Source: PALSA-894 sp963828625 (lineage in GTDB: Bacteria > Pseudomonadota > Alphaproteobacteria > Rhizobiales > Xanthobacteraceae). Taken from it: a stretch of 64,000 nt of DNA. This document shows positions 38,825-46,967 of this stretch, piece after piece. The position numbers and the translations under genes were made by a program. The stretch lies in contig CAWHEX010000005.1 in NCBI GenBank assembly GCA_963828625.1, forward strand, positions 1-64,000, given 5' to 3'. Position 1 is the stretch's first letter. Each line of letters begins with the position of its first letter. The notes under the pieces are model-generated. The model had not been told where the DNA came from, made no database searches, and saw nothing but the letters and a program-made list of their open reading frames with translations.

Positions 38825-40084
38825 ATGAGCGAGCAGCCGCCCCCACCGCCCCACCGCCCGACCACACGACGCCGCGCCTCGCCTTCGTGGTGCTCGGCCT
38901 CGTCTTCCTGCTGATGACGCTGGCGCGCGGCATGACCGAGACCTTCACGGTCTTCCTGCTGCCGATCTCCAGCACGTTCGGCTGGGACCGCGCGCAGACC
39001 GTCTCGGTCTATTCGATCGGCGCGCTCTGCGTCGGCTTTGCCGCGCCGTTCGTCGGGCGGCTGTTCGACCATTCCGGCCCGCGCGCCGTTTATGCGATCG
39101 GCCTCGTCCTGATCGGCGCGGGATTTTCCGCCGCGGCCTTCGCGCAAGCAGCTCTGGCAATTCCAGCTCTGCGTCGGGCTTGCGGTGGGTCTCGGCGGCG
39201 CATGCCTTGGCCAGGTGCCTGGCTCGCTGCTGGTGAGCCGCTGGTTCGGCCCGCGACTGCCGACGGCGCTGGCAGTGGTCGCATCATCGATGGGCGCGGG
39301 CGTGCTGCTGCTCGTTCCATTGACGCAAATCCTCATCGACACTGCCGGCTGGCGCGGCGCCTATCACATCCTCGGCGGCGTGATGCTCGCCGCCGTCGTG
39401 CCGCTGCTGTTGCTGCCATGGCGGCGCATCAATGCGGGAGCCGGACACATCACGCGCGCCGTGCAGACGAGCGCAGGCGACGACACAACTCAGAACAGCG
39501 ACTGGACGCTGCGCAGCGCCATGCGTCACCACGCATTCTGGTCGCTGTTCTGCATTTTCTTTTTTACCGGGACCGGCATGTTTTCGATCTCGGTCCAGGT
39601 GGTCACGTATCTGGTCGAGGTCGGATTCCCGCCGCTACAGGCCGCCACCGCGTGGGGCCTCTCCGGGGTGTTGTTGATCATCGGCATGCTGACGGTCAGC
39701 TGGCTCGACGGACTGCTCGGCCGTCGCCGCGCGATTCTGCTGGCCTACGGCCTCACCATCACCGGCATCCTGATGCTGTGGGCGCTCAGCCGCTACCCGA
39801 ACATCTGGCTGCTCTCGGGCTTCCTGTTCTGCTTCGGCAGCACGATGGGATCGCGCGGGCCGCTGGTCGCCGCTGCCGCAATGTCGATCTTCCGCGGCAA
39901 GCGTGTCGGCACCATCATGGGAACGATTTCGATCGGCATGGGCCTCGGCTCGGCCGTCGGCTCATGGGCCGGCGGCCTGATCCACGACTGGACGCAAGGC
40001 TACGATCTGGTGTTCGCCTTCGCGCTCGTCAGCGTCGTCCTCGGCATGACGCCGTTTCTGGTGGCGCCCGCGCTGCGGCAGTAA
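38825..40084 (+). CDS. MFS transporter (oxalate/formate antiporter-like), two frameshifts
   Basis: The ATG at 38825 starts a Pro-rich MSEQPPPPP leader. A one-base shift in the C-rich run near 38845 leads to the first helix (LAFVVLGLVFLLMTLARGMT). Another near 39145-39160 leads to 'QLWQFQLCVGLAVGLGGACL'. About 12 helices follow in total, with the MFS loop 'FVGRLFDHSGPRAVYAIG' between helices 2 and 3 and 'DGLLGRRRAILLAYGLT' at the matching place of the second half. The family includes monocarboxylate and antibiotic carriers. Length is about 419 residues. It lies 91 bases after uvrB. Confidence 0.88.
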
Positions 40085-40157
40085 CGCCGGAAGCGCAAGC
40101 CGCAGTGAACCGTGCGGCCTTCCGGCGCGACCAAGGATGACGTGCCGGACGAACGCC

Positions 40158-41090
40158 ATGAACTTCGCCGCGTGGGGATCAATCGAGGCGTGGGCCGGCC
40201 GCAATTGGCCGGTGCTCGCCGCATTCGGCCATGTGCTGGCGTTCACGATCCTGTTCGGCGGCGTGGCCCTCGCCGCGTATGTGTCCGGCTTCGCCGACGG
40301 GGCGGCGTCCGCCCTGCTCGGCGCCGTGGCGATTTTTCTCATCCGGCTTTACGCGCGCTCGATCATCCCTGCGGCGCACCGGCTGATCGACCGGCTGCAT
40401 CCCGAACCGGCGGCGCCGCCGCTGCGCGACACGTTTCCGATGTGGGCGTCGGTGGTCTACACGCTGGCCGGACTTGCGCTGATCGCCACCGTGATGGCGC
40501 AGGAAGAAACCTACACCTACGCGTCGATGCTGTTGTTCGCCGCATGGGCGGCCGGCCATCGCGTGCTCGACTATCTCTGGACGCGCCAGACCAAACCCGG
40601 GACCGCGAAAGCGCGCGACATCATCGACGACTGGCTCGATGATTTCGCCACACGGCACCGAACGCTTCTTGCCCGGCTCGGCACTCCGCTTGGCTTCGTG
40701 CTGCTGTCCGGCGGCATCGCGCTGCACGCACGCGGGTCCGACTTTGACTATTGGGCGGCCGCGCTCTGCGGCATCGCCGCCATTGCGTTCGTCAAGCTTT
40801 ACGCGGTGCTGGCCGGCACCGTGCAGCGCCGCCTGATCGATCCGATCCGGCATGTCCGGCCCGAGCCCGCGCCGCGAAAACCTGCGCGCTGGGCCGTGGT
40901 GCTGCATGTCGTGATCGGCCTCGTCGTTTTTTCCGTCATGGCGATCACCCGCGACGATTCCACGAAGACCAGCATGTCGCTCGACTTCTACGCCATGCTC
41001 GAATTCGTGCTCGGCTGGTGGATCGGCGGGCGCACCGTGCTGGCATTTTTCTGGCCCGGCCCGCGCGTCATCGACGCCACGCGCCGCTAG
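40158..41090 (+). CDS. Membrane protein with internally duplicated halves, unknown
   Basis: 310 residues from ATG 40158 (40137 also possible). The protein consists of two similar halves. In the first, 'GAVAIFLIRLYARSIIPAAH' is followed by 'RLIDRLHPEPAAP' and a later 'LFAAWAAGHRVLDYLW'. In the second, 'CGIAAIAFVKLYAVLAGTVQ' is followed by 'RLIDPIRHVRPEPAP' and then 'FVLGWWIGGRTVLAFFW'. Each half has about three helices around an acidic loop (QEETYTY; RDDSTKTS). I know no family for it. Its stop shares CTAG with the stop of the convergent MetE-like gene. Confidence 0.75.
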   Translation: MNFAAWGSIEAWAGRNWPVLAAFGHVLAFTILFGGVALAAYVSGFADGAASALLGAVAIFLIRLYARSIIPAAHRLIDRLHPEPAAPPLRDTFPMWASVVYTLAGLALIATVMAQEETYTYASMLLFAAWAAGHRVLDYLWTRQTKPGTAKARDIIDDWLDDFATRHRTLLARLGTPLGFVLLSGGIALHARGSDFDYWAAALCGIAAIAFVKLYAVLAGTVQRRLIDPIRHVRPEPAPRKPARWAVVLHVVIGLVVFSVMAITRDDSTKTSMSLDFYAMLEFVLGWWIGGRTVLAFFWPGPRVIDATRR

Positions 41091-42266
41091 CCCCACAGCC
41101 TCGCGCTCGCGAGTCGCGCGCCCTCGACCAGCGCGGCGAGCTTCGCCCACGCCACATCGGGGTGAACCTCGTCGCCCGCGCCCGACGTGCCGAAGCCGCA
41201 GTCGGTGCCGGCGATCACGCGCTCGCGCCCTACGACGGAGGCGAAGCGTTCGATGCGCTGCGCGACAAGTTCGGGATGCTCCACCAGATGGAGGCAGTGC
41301 GAGACGACGCCTGGCACGAGGATCTTGCCCTCGGGCAGCTTCACCTCCTGCCAGAGCTGCCATTCGTGCTCGTGGCGCGGGTTCGCGGCCTCGATCAGGT
41401 AGGCCGACGCGTTGATGCGCAGCATCAGGTCCGCGAAATGGCGCAGCTCGAAATCGTGCACGCGCGGCGCGATGTTGACGCTGTAGCAGGTGTGGAAGCG
41501 CACGCGCTCCTGCGGAATGCCACGCAACGCGTGGTTCACCGCCTCGACGCGCCGCGCGATGAACCTGCGGCAATCCTCGACCGAGGCGTCGACCGCGCGA
41601 TTGTAATGCGTCGCCATGCGCGGATCGTCGATCTGCAGCACGAGGCCCGCATCGGCGATCGCCTTGTATTCGACATGCATCGCGTCGGCGAGCGCCGCGA
41701 GGTATTCCTCCTCCGACGCGTAGAAGCGGTTCTCGTAATAGAGCTCCAGATTGGACGGCGAGATCGCCGTCATGAACCCCTCGCCGCGCCCGCCGAGCGC
41801 CGCCTTCAGGTTCGCGATGTCCTGCGCCAAGTTCCGCCTGTCCGACATAGCGGATCGGCCCGCTGCACACCTGCGCGCGCGGGCGCACCTGGCGCTTCGC
41901 CACGATCGCGCCGGAGCGCGCCGCCAGCATCACGCGCATGTCCTCGTAGGGCCCCGGAAAGGCGAGCGAGTCGCGCGTGGCCCCGCGGAACGTCGGCGGA
42001 CTGTCGATCTCCTCGAGCCCGCTCAGGCGTACGCGGGCATAAGCCATCCAGTTCACCTTGGAGTGCTCGCCGTCGTTCACGACATCGAGCCCAGTGTCGA
42101 TCTGCCGCTCCACGATGTCGGCGATCGCGCGTTCGATGCGTCCCGCGAACGCCGCGCGATCGTAATCCTCGCCCAGCTCCTTCGCGTTGAGCAGCGCAAC
42201 AAGATCCGCCGGCCGCGGCAGGCTACCGGTGTGCGTGGTGAGAATGCGGTTCTGGCTTGTCTTCAT
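41087..42266 (-). CDS. Cobalamin-independent methionine synthase-like protein, one frameshift
   Basis: About 393 residues, starting MKTSQNRILTTHTGSLPRPA, the COG0620 C-terminal-domain-only form. A single shift near 41840 joins 'KRQVRPRAQVCSGPIRYV' to 'SDRRNLAQDIANLKAALGGR'. The TIM barrel carries the zinc ligands: 'VRFHTCYSVN' (HxC), an acidic residue further on, and the final Cys in 'VIAGTDCGFGTSG'. Short relatives of MetE act as methyltransferases or in C1-demethylation of compounds such as methylated sulfur donors. Without the N-terminal half this is unlikely to be the housekeeping MetE. Confidence 0.88.
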
Positions 42267-42323
42267 GGCGTCCGTGCTTGTGTCATCTCACAAGCACGGC
42301 GCGGGGCTGCGGAACAAGCCCGG

Positions 42324-42737
42324 TCAGGCCTCGATCCCGGGCAGCGCCATGATCGCGTACTGCACGGTCGCTGGCACGGGCGTCCAGCCGCTGCCGTTGT
42401 TGTAGGCCAGCACTGTAACCTTCACGATCTTTACGCGCTTGCCGTCGACACGCGCGATGCCCATCTCCTCGCCGGCCTGGAACGCCACCACCGCGGCCCC
42501 GCACGCGCTTTGCACCTTCGCCTCGGTGTTCACGAGCTGGAGCGCCTGCGAGGTCTCGGTGCCGGTGTTGCGCAGTACGAGAAAGCGCTGCGCCTGTTCG
42601 GACGTGTCGCAGATGATCGTGCTGCCTACGTTGACCGGCTCCGGCGCGCCGCCAAGAGCTTTCGGGCTGCTTGCCGCTTGCGCACCCGCAACGCTGATCG
42701 TTGCGCACATCATCGCGCCTGCCAAAAGGAGCCGCAT
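42324..42737 (-). CDS. Small exported protein, unknown
   Basis: 137 residues with a signal peptide (MRLLLAGAMMCATISVAGAQ, cut near AQA). The mature part has two cysteines (in TIICDTSEQ and QSACGAAV) that probably bond, and an SH3-like beta pattern with 'FQAGEEMGIARVDGKRVKIV'. It is most likely periplasmic. I recognise no named family. It lies 58 bases beyond the MetE-like start, transcribed the same way. Confidence 0.75.
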   Translation of the reverse strand: MRLLLAGAMMCATISVAGAQAASSPKALGGAPEPVNVGSTIICDTSEQAQRFLVLRNTGTETSQALQLVNTEAKVQSACGAAVVAFQAGEEMGIARVDGKRVKIVKVTVLAYNNGSGWTPVPATVQYAIMALPGIEA

Positions 42738-42988
42738 GGCCCACCTCTCGCTGTTCCGTGTTCCATTGCATAACGCGGGCGCGGGGTTCGGGTTTCATCC
42801 GTTAACGCGGTGGATTCTCACGGGGACGAGAGCGGCGGCACGCGGCCGCCGCCTATTCCCTGAAAGTAGTCGCCGCGGGTTTGCGCCGTCATGGCGGGCA
42901 CGAAACGCCGGCCGCGTTTAACGCGCGTCTTTGAGGGGAATGACTTCCGCCGGCAGCGCAGTCGGGGTGCGCCGTTACGCGCGCGAAC

Positions 42989-43429
42989 TCACCACCGCCG
43001 CCAGCCATAGCCCCAGCGCGGGCCCCAATAGCCGCCCCAGTACGGGCCCGGCCCGTACACCACCGGCGGGCCGTAGACGCGCGGGCCGACGACGTAGCCC
43101 GGCGGAGGCGCGGCCGGCACGTAATCGTCGTCGTCATCGGGATCGTAGCCGGGCGGCGGACGGCGCACGGCCTGGCGCGGCGCGCGGCCCGCGGTGTCGA
43201 GCGCCGTCGCGATCGCGAAGCCGCTCCTGCCCTGGAACGTCACCGCGCACCAGCCCTCGACGCAATCGCCGACATCGATGCGTGCGCCGCCGGGAATCTT
43301 CGCGAGGATTTCGCTTGTGGTGTTGGACTCGGCGCGCAGGTTCACGGTGGAGACCGCGAAGCCCGGTTTGGCGGCGGCGTTCGCCGTCAGCAGCAGCGCA
43401 AGCGCGCCGGCGCAGAGAATGGTTTTCAT
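42989..43429 (-). CDS. Exported bacterial SH3-domain protein with Gly/Tyr/Pro tail
   Basis: 146 residues. A signal peptide is followed by a bacterial SH3 (SH3_3) domain: 'VSTVNLRAESNTTSEILAKI' then 'DCVEGWCAVTFQGRSGF'. The Asp-rich stretch DDDDDY and a Pro/Gly/Tyr/Trp-rich tail (GPYWGGYWGPRWGYGWRRW) follow; such tails are common in rhizobial envelope proteins. The two cysteines around the SH3 core likely bond. It probably binds peptidoglycan or lies at the cell surface. Confidence 0.82.
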   Translation of the reverse strand: MKTILCAGALALLLTANAAAKPGFAVSTVNLRAESNTTSEILAKIPGGARIDVGDCVEGWCAVTFQGRSGFAIATALDTAGRAPRQAVRRPPPGYDPDDDDDYVPAAPPPGYVVGPRVYGPPVVYGPGPYWGGYWGPRWGYGWRRW

Positions 43430-43489
43430 GGGGACGCCCCTCGCAATCGATGGCGGAAGCGGAATATTACGGCGCGGCGGCGGCCTTGG

Positions 43490-43720
43490 CTAGAACCCGC
43501 CGCGATAACCCCAACTCGGAAATTCGTTGCGGCTCGGATCATTCCAGTACGCGGCGTACGGGTCCTTCGGCTTCGCGGGCCTCGCTGGCCGCACCGCGTG
43601 CACGCGCTTGTTGACCATGTGCGTGCGCACCTTGGCTTTCGCCTCCGCACCGGATTTGGCGACGGCAGCGCTGCCCGGCAGCAGCAGCGAAGCGGCACAG
43701 ACAAGCGGCAGGAATTTCAT
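43490..43720 (-). CDS. Very small exported basic protein, unknown
   Basis: 76 residues from ATG 43720. A signal peptide (MKFLPLVCAASLLLPGSAAV) is followed by a mature chain of about 55 residues that is rich in Lys, Arg and Pro and ends DPSRNEFPSWGYRGGF. The Pro-Lys-Asp-Pro-Tyr tail resembles short rhizobial periplasmic proteins without a known role. It sits in a run of small leftward genes with their own starts. Confidence 0.65.
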   Translation of the reverse strand: MKFLPLVCAASLLLPGSAAVAKSGAEAKAKVRTHMVNKRVHAVRPARPAKPKDPYAAYWNDPSRNEFPSWGYRGGF

Positions 43721-43846
43721 GGTACGACTCCGGTCATTGGCCCCTGCCGAGATGTAGGACGGAGCGACTGCGTGCGCCAGCGCCGGCCATGACAAAGCGG
43801 CCCCGGTGTTTGCCGGAGCCGCTTGTCGGACGCAGCGAACGAGCGC

Positions 43847-44137
43847 CTAGCCCTCGAACTTCTTCTTGATGATGGTCTTGCCGTGACCCTTCTTGATGAT
43901 CACGGTCTTGCTCGCGCCGTGATGGCGGTGATGACGCCAGCCCTCGTGCCGGCCGCGGTCGCGGTGCAGCACGACTTTCTTCATGGTGCGATGACGCCAG
44001 CCGTCATGATGGCCGCGGTCGCCGGTCTTGATCTTCACCTTGACGGTGCCGTCCTGTGCGAGCGCGGGAGCCGTGAAAGCGGGCGCGCTGAAGGCGAGCG
44101 CCATGACGGCCGCGGTCGCGAGAGCAAATTTTCGCAT
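43847..44137 (-). CDS. Small exported His/Lys-rich protein, unknown
   Basis: 96 residues from ATG 44137, preceded by a strong CAGGAGG site about 5 bases away. After a signal peptide (ending near ALAQ), the mature part is dominated by His, Arg, Gly and Lys: GHHDGWRHR, 'GRHEGWRHHRHHG' and KKGHGKTIIKKKF. The repeated H-D/E-G-W-R-H unit occurs twice. Metal (Ni/Zn/Cu) binding is possible from the histidine density but is not shown. Similar short proteins occur widely in Bradyrhizobium relatives. Confidence 0.7.
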   Translation of the reverse strand: MRKFALATAAVMALAFSAPAFTAPALAQDGTVKVKIKTGDRGHHDGWRHRTMKKVVLHRDRGRHEGWRHHRHHGASKTVIIKKGHGKTIIKKKFEG

Positions 44138-44267
44138 GAGTTCCTCCTGGGGATGATCGGGCGTTTGCCCTTCCACGCAGCGACAACGCGAGTGCGCGCG
44201 CGGCGTTCCCCAGAATGGATGCTAAGCTATTGAATTATTTAATTAATATCTGTTCAGACTTGTTCCG

Positions 44268-44990
44268 TCACTTTTCTGGTGGCGCGACCGCCGCATCGCC
44301 CTGGCCGGAACGCTTGAGTGCGTCAGCGACGAAGCCGTTGCGCTTCATCTCCTCGATAAAAGAGCGGAGGTACGCGGCACCGGCCGTCTTGCCTTTGGCG
44401 CAGCCCATCGCCTGACGGATTTCCATGAAGCGCTCGTCGATCAGCCGCAGCTCCGGATGGCCGGCGAGGAATTGCAGCAGCGACTGCTTCACGCCGCCCG
44501 CGGCTTCCAGCTTCTGGTCGACGAAGGTCTGCGCGCCGTCCTCACTGCGCACCAGCGTGGCGTTCTTGAGATTGCGCGTGAGGAACAGATCGTAGGCCGA
44601 GCGCTGATTCACGCCGACGCGGATACCGGCCTTGTCGACATCGGCGGGTGACTTGAGCGCTGAGTTCTTCGGCACGACGTAGCAGCCTTCGATGATGACG
44701 TAGGGCGCGGTGAATTCGATCTCGGCAGCGCGCACCGGCTCGATCGCCAGAAACACGATGTCGACGTTGCCGGACTTCATGGCGTCGAACGCCTTGCCGG
44801 CGGCATCGAAGCAGGTGAGCGCCGACGGCACGCCGAGGCGCTTGGCAAGCTCGCGCGCAAGCTCGGGCGTGACGCCGGCCGGATTGTCGGACGTGCCTTG
44901 CGCCAGCACGATGTTGCCGAGATTGATCGAGGCGCGCAGCGTGCCGGTCGGCGCGAGGTCCTTCAGAACGTCGGCGGAAACAGTGCTCAT
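44268..44990 (-). CDS. Amino-acid-type (SBP_bac_3) binding protein without a signal peptide
   Basis: 240 residues, beginning MSTVSADVLKDLAPTGTLRA with no hydrophobic leader. The SBP_bac_3 fold is clear: 'GVTPELARELAKRLGV', 'GNVDIVFLAIEPVRAAEIEF', 'APYVIIEGCYVVPKNS', and a closing helix 'RSFIEEMKRNGFVADALKRS'. It is the tandem partner of the next gene upstream (about 55% alike by eye), and its ATG follows directly on that gene's TAG. Without export it would be a cytosolic binding protein or an enzyme derived from one. A missing leader could also reflect an error at the 5' end. Confidence 0.85.
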   Translation of the reverse strand: MSTVSADVLKDLAPTGTLRASINLGNIVLAQGTSDNPAGVTPELARELAKRLGVPSALTCFDAAGKAFDAMKSGNVDIVFLAIEPVRAAEIEFTAPYVIIEGCYVVPKNSALKSPADVDKAGIRVGVNQRSAYDLFLTRNLKNATLVRSEDGAQTFVDQKLEAAGGVKQSLLQFLAGHPELRLIDERFMEIRQAMGCAKGKTAGAAYLRSFIEEMKRNGFVADALKRSGQGDAAVAPPEK

Positions 44991-45782
44991 CTATCCTCCT
45001 GCGGGCGCGACCTGCGCGTCCGGTTGGTTGCTGCGTTTCAGCGCGTCGGCAACGAAGCCGTTCGCTTTCATGTCCTCGATGAAGGCGCGCAGGTAGGCTG
45101 AGGCTGCGGGCCGGCCTTTGGGCGTCGCCATCGCCTGGCGGATCTGCTGGAAAGCCTTCTCCATCACGCGCACGTCGGGATGCTCTTTCGCATACGCGGC
45201 GAGCGGCTGGCGCACGCCGGCCGCGGCGTCGAGCTTCTCGGCGCGGAAGAGCTCGATGTTCTTGCAGCAGCCGCCCGCGGTGCGCAGCAGCGTCGCATTC
45301 TTCAGCGTGCGCGTGAGGTAGAGGTCGTAGGCTGAATTTTCGCCGAGCGCGATGCGCACGCCGGGCTTGTCGACGTCTGCGGGCTCGCGCAGCGGGGAAT
45401 CCTTCGCCACCAGATACGCGCCTTCGATCAGCACGTAAGGCGGCGTGAACTCCACGTCGGCGGCGCGCACCGGCTCGATCGCGACGAACAGGACGTCGAT
45501 CTTGTTCTCCTTCGCGGCGGCGAACGCCTTGCCGGCGGCGTCGAAGGGGACGAAGGCGAGCGGCACACCGAGGCGCCTGGCAAGCTCGCGCGCGAGATCG
45601 GCGGAGACGCCACGCGGCTCGCCGTCCGCGCCCTTCTGCGCCAGCACGCCGTTGCCGTAATTGATTGCGGCGCGCAGCGTACCGCTCGGCGCAAGCTCCT
45701 TCACGGCTTCGGGCGCCGCGTTTTGCGCGAAGGCGGCATGCGTAACGAACAGCAGAATGGCCGCGCCAGCGAGCGATTTCAT
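44991..45782 (-). CDS. Periplasmic amino-acid-type (SBP_bac_3) binding protein
   Basis: 263 residues with a signal peptide (MKSLAGAAILLFVTHAAFAQ). It has the same fold and landmark strings as its downstream paralogue: 'LAPSGTLRAAINYGNGVLAQ', 'KIDVLFVAIEPVRAADVEF' and 'LRAFIEDMKANGFVADALKR'. No permease or ATPase gene is next to the pair, so the partner transporter is elsewhere or the pair acts as sensors. The ATG lies just 3' of a stable hairpin that contains its ribosome site. Confidence 0.9.
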   Translation of the reverse strand: MKSLAGAAILLFVTHAAFAQNAAPEAVKELAPSGTLRAAINYGNGVLAQKGADGEPRGVSADLARELARRLGVPLAFVPFDAAGKAFAAAKENKIDVLFVAIEPVRAADVEFTPPYVLIEGAYLVAKDSPLREPADVDKPGVRIALGENSAYDLYLTRTLKNATLLRTAGGCCKNIELFRAEKLDAAAGVRQPLAAYAKEHPDVRVMEKAFQQIRQAMATPKGRPAASAYLRAFIEDMKANGFVADALKRSNQPDAQVAPAGG

Positions 45783-45784
45783 CG

Positions 45785-45805
45785 AAGGGCCCTCCCCGGG
45801 CCCTT
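45785..45805 (-). promoter_or_regulatory. Hairpin overlapping the ribosome site of the binding-protein pair
   Basis: On the minus strand AAGGGCCC and GGGCCCTT form a perfect 8-bp stem with a GGGGA loop, ending two bases before the ATG. The Shine-Dalgarno run GGGGAGGG is half in the loop and half in the stem, about 8 bases from the start, so folding should lower translation. Confidence 0.6.
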
Positions 45806-45855
45806 TCGCTAGCGCGCCGGGCGCACCTTCGGCAAGCGGGTTGGCCGCAGAGGTG

Positions 45856-46404
45856 CTATTTCGAAATCGCCTCGACCACGACCATGTTGGACGGGCGCAC
45901 CAGCAGGATGTTGTCGCGGGTGCGGATGAATTTCACGCTTCCGATGGTGGCCGTAATGTCCTTCGGCAACTCCTGCGTCCGGGTATCCACCGGCAGGATG
46001 TCCGCTGCCTTCGCGCTGATCGCTTCCACCGGCGCGTCGGACTTCGCGACGCTCTCGGCGATGCGCAACTTCTGCGCTTCACTCAAGCCAAGCGGCATAG
46101 CCATGATCGGCAGCGCGTCGATCTCGGCGTTGTGCTTGGAGTATTTCGCCGGAACGGTCTGGCTGTCCTGCGGCGCACCCGGCACGTTGAGCCGGCCGTT
46201 CACGAACACGGCGTCGTTGTTAGCATCGTTGTTCGCGCCGGAAGCATGCGAACCGGGCTCTTCCTTGCCGCCCTGCTGCGACTTGAACGGACCGTCGCCG
46301 ATCGGATTGGTCGCCTGGTTGGCCGGCGACTGCTGCTGGGCAGCCGCGACGCTCATGCCCGCGAGCAACGCAACGGCAGATAACGTAAGTCGGTGCGCGC
46401 GCAT
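45856..46404 (-). CDS. Exported protein of unknown function
   Basis: 182 residues with a signal peptide (MRAHRLTLSAVALLAGMSVA, cut near AAAQQ). The mature N-terminal half is disordered (GGKEEPGSHASGANNDANND). The C-terminal half has a helix with SEAQKLRIAESVAKSD and ends in 'SVKFIRTRDNILLVRPSNMV', which recalls the DUF1236 type of short rhizobial envelope proteins, in which a YVxVxDExVLVxPxxRxIV-like strand is repeated. It may be a member with one such repeat. Periplasmic role unknown. Confidence 0.75.
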   Translation of the reverse strand: MRAHRLTLSAVALLAGMSVAAAQQQSPANQATNPIGDGPFKSQQGGKEEPGSHASGANNDANNDAVFVNGRLNVPGAPQDSQTVPAKYSKHNAEIDALPIMAMPLGLSEAQKLRIAESVAKSDAPVEAISAKAADILPVDTRTQELPKDITATIGSVKFIRTRDNILLVRPSNMVVVEAISK

Positions 46405-46498
46405 AGAATCCTCCTTGGCCCCGCGGTTCCAACGCTGCGGTGGATCAAGAGTTCCATTGACGCTGGCGGCCTTGCCGCCGCGGCGCTATGAAGGCGGC

Positions 46499-46804
46499 AT
46501 GAATGCCAGATCGTTTTTCGCCGCCTGCGTGCTAACTGCCCTTGCGGCTTGCGCGCAAAGCAATTCATCGGCCGATCTGTCTGCTGCGGCTCCGCCGCCT
46601 GTCGCCGCCGCTCCGGGCGCGCCGCCGCCAACAGCGCCGCCCCAAAGAGCTGCCGCGCTCACCCCGGAAGAAGCCAAGACGCAGTGCTGGATGAAACTGG
46701 AAAGCGACAAGCGCGCGAAAAATCTCGATGCGCGCCTGATCCTGGTCGAGAAGTGCGTCGACGATATGATGCGCGGCCAGCTGGTGCAGAATCCGCAGCG
46801 CTAG
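46499..46804 (+). CDS. Small putative lipoprotein
   Basis: 101 residues from ATG 46499 (MNARSFFAACVLTALAACAQ). The lipobox-like LAAC at the end of the signal suggests lipid attachment at Cys18. An Ala/Pro-rich spacer (AAPPPVAAAPGAPPP) is followed by a short globular helix pair with 'EEAKTQCWMKLESDKRAKNL' and 'KCVDDMMRGQL', whose cysteines may bond. It would be held at a periplasmic membrane face. Divergent from the preceding exported protein. Confidence 0.7.
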   Translation: MNARSFFAACVLTALAACAQSNSSADLSAAAPPPVAAAPGAPPPTAPPQRAAALTPEEAKTQCWMKLESDKRAKNLDARLILVEKCVDDMMRGQLVQNPQR

Positions 46805-46927
46805 CGATCGCAAGGGCCCGCGCAATTTGACCGAGATTTTTCGCTCAAACTTTAGCGAATGCCTTGCCGGGACCTTAGAAAATCTGCGCTAAGGTAGCGT
46901 CAGTTCGAATAACGCATTGGTTTGGCA

Positions 46928-46951
46928 GCCCCGCTTCGGCGGGGTTTTGCT
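46928..46951 (+). terminator. Intrinsic terminator
   Basis: AGCCCCGC, TTC, GGCGGGGT followed by TTTGCTTTT. It lies 123 bases after the lipoprotein stop, behind a second smaller hairpin (ACCTTAG at 46872 pairs with CTAAGGT at 46889), so it may end either that gene or a short RNA. Confidence 0.75.
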
Positions 46952-46967
46952 TTTGTGGACTACCCCG

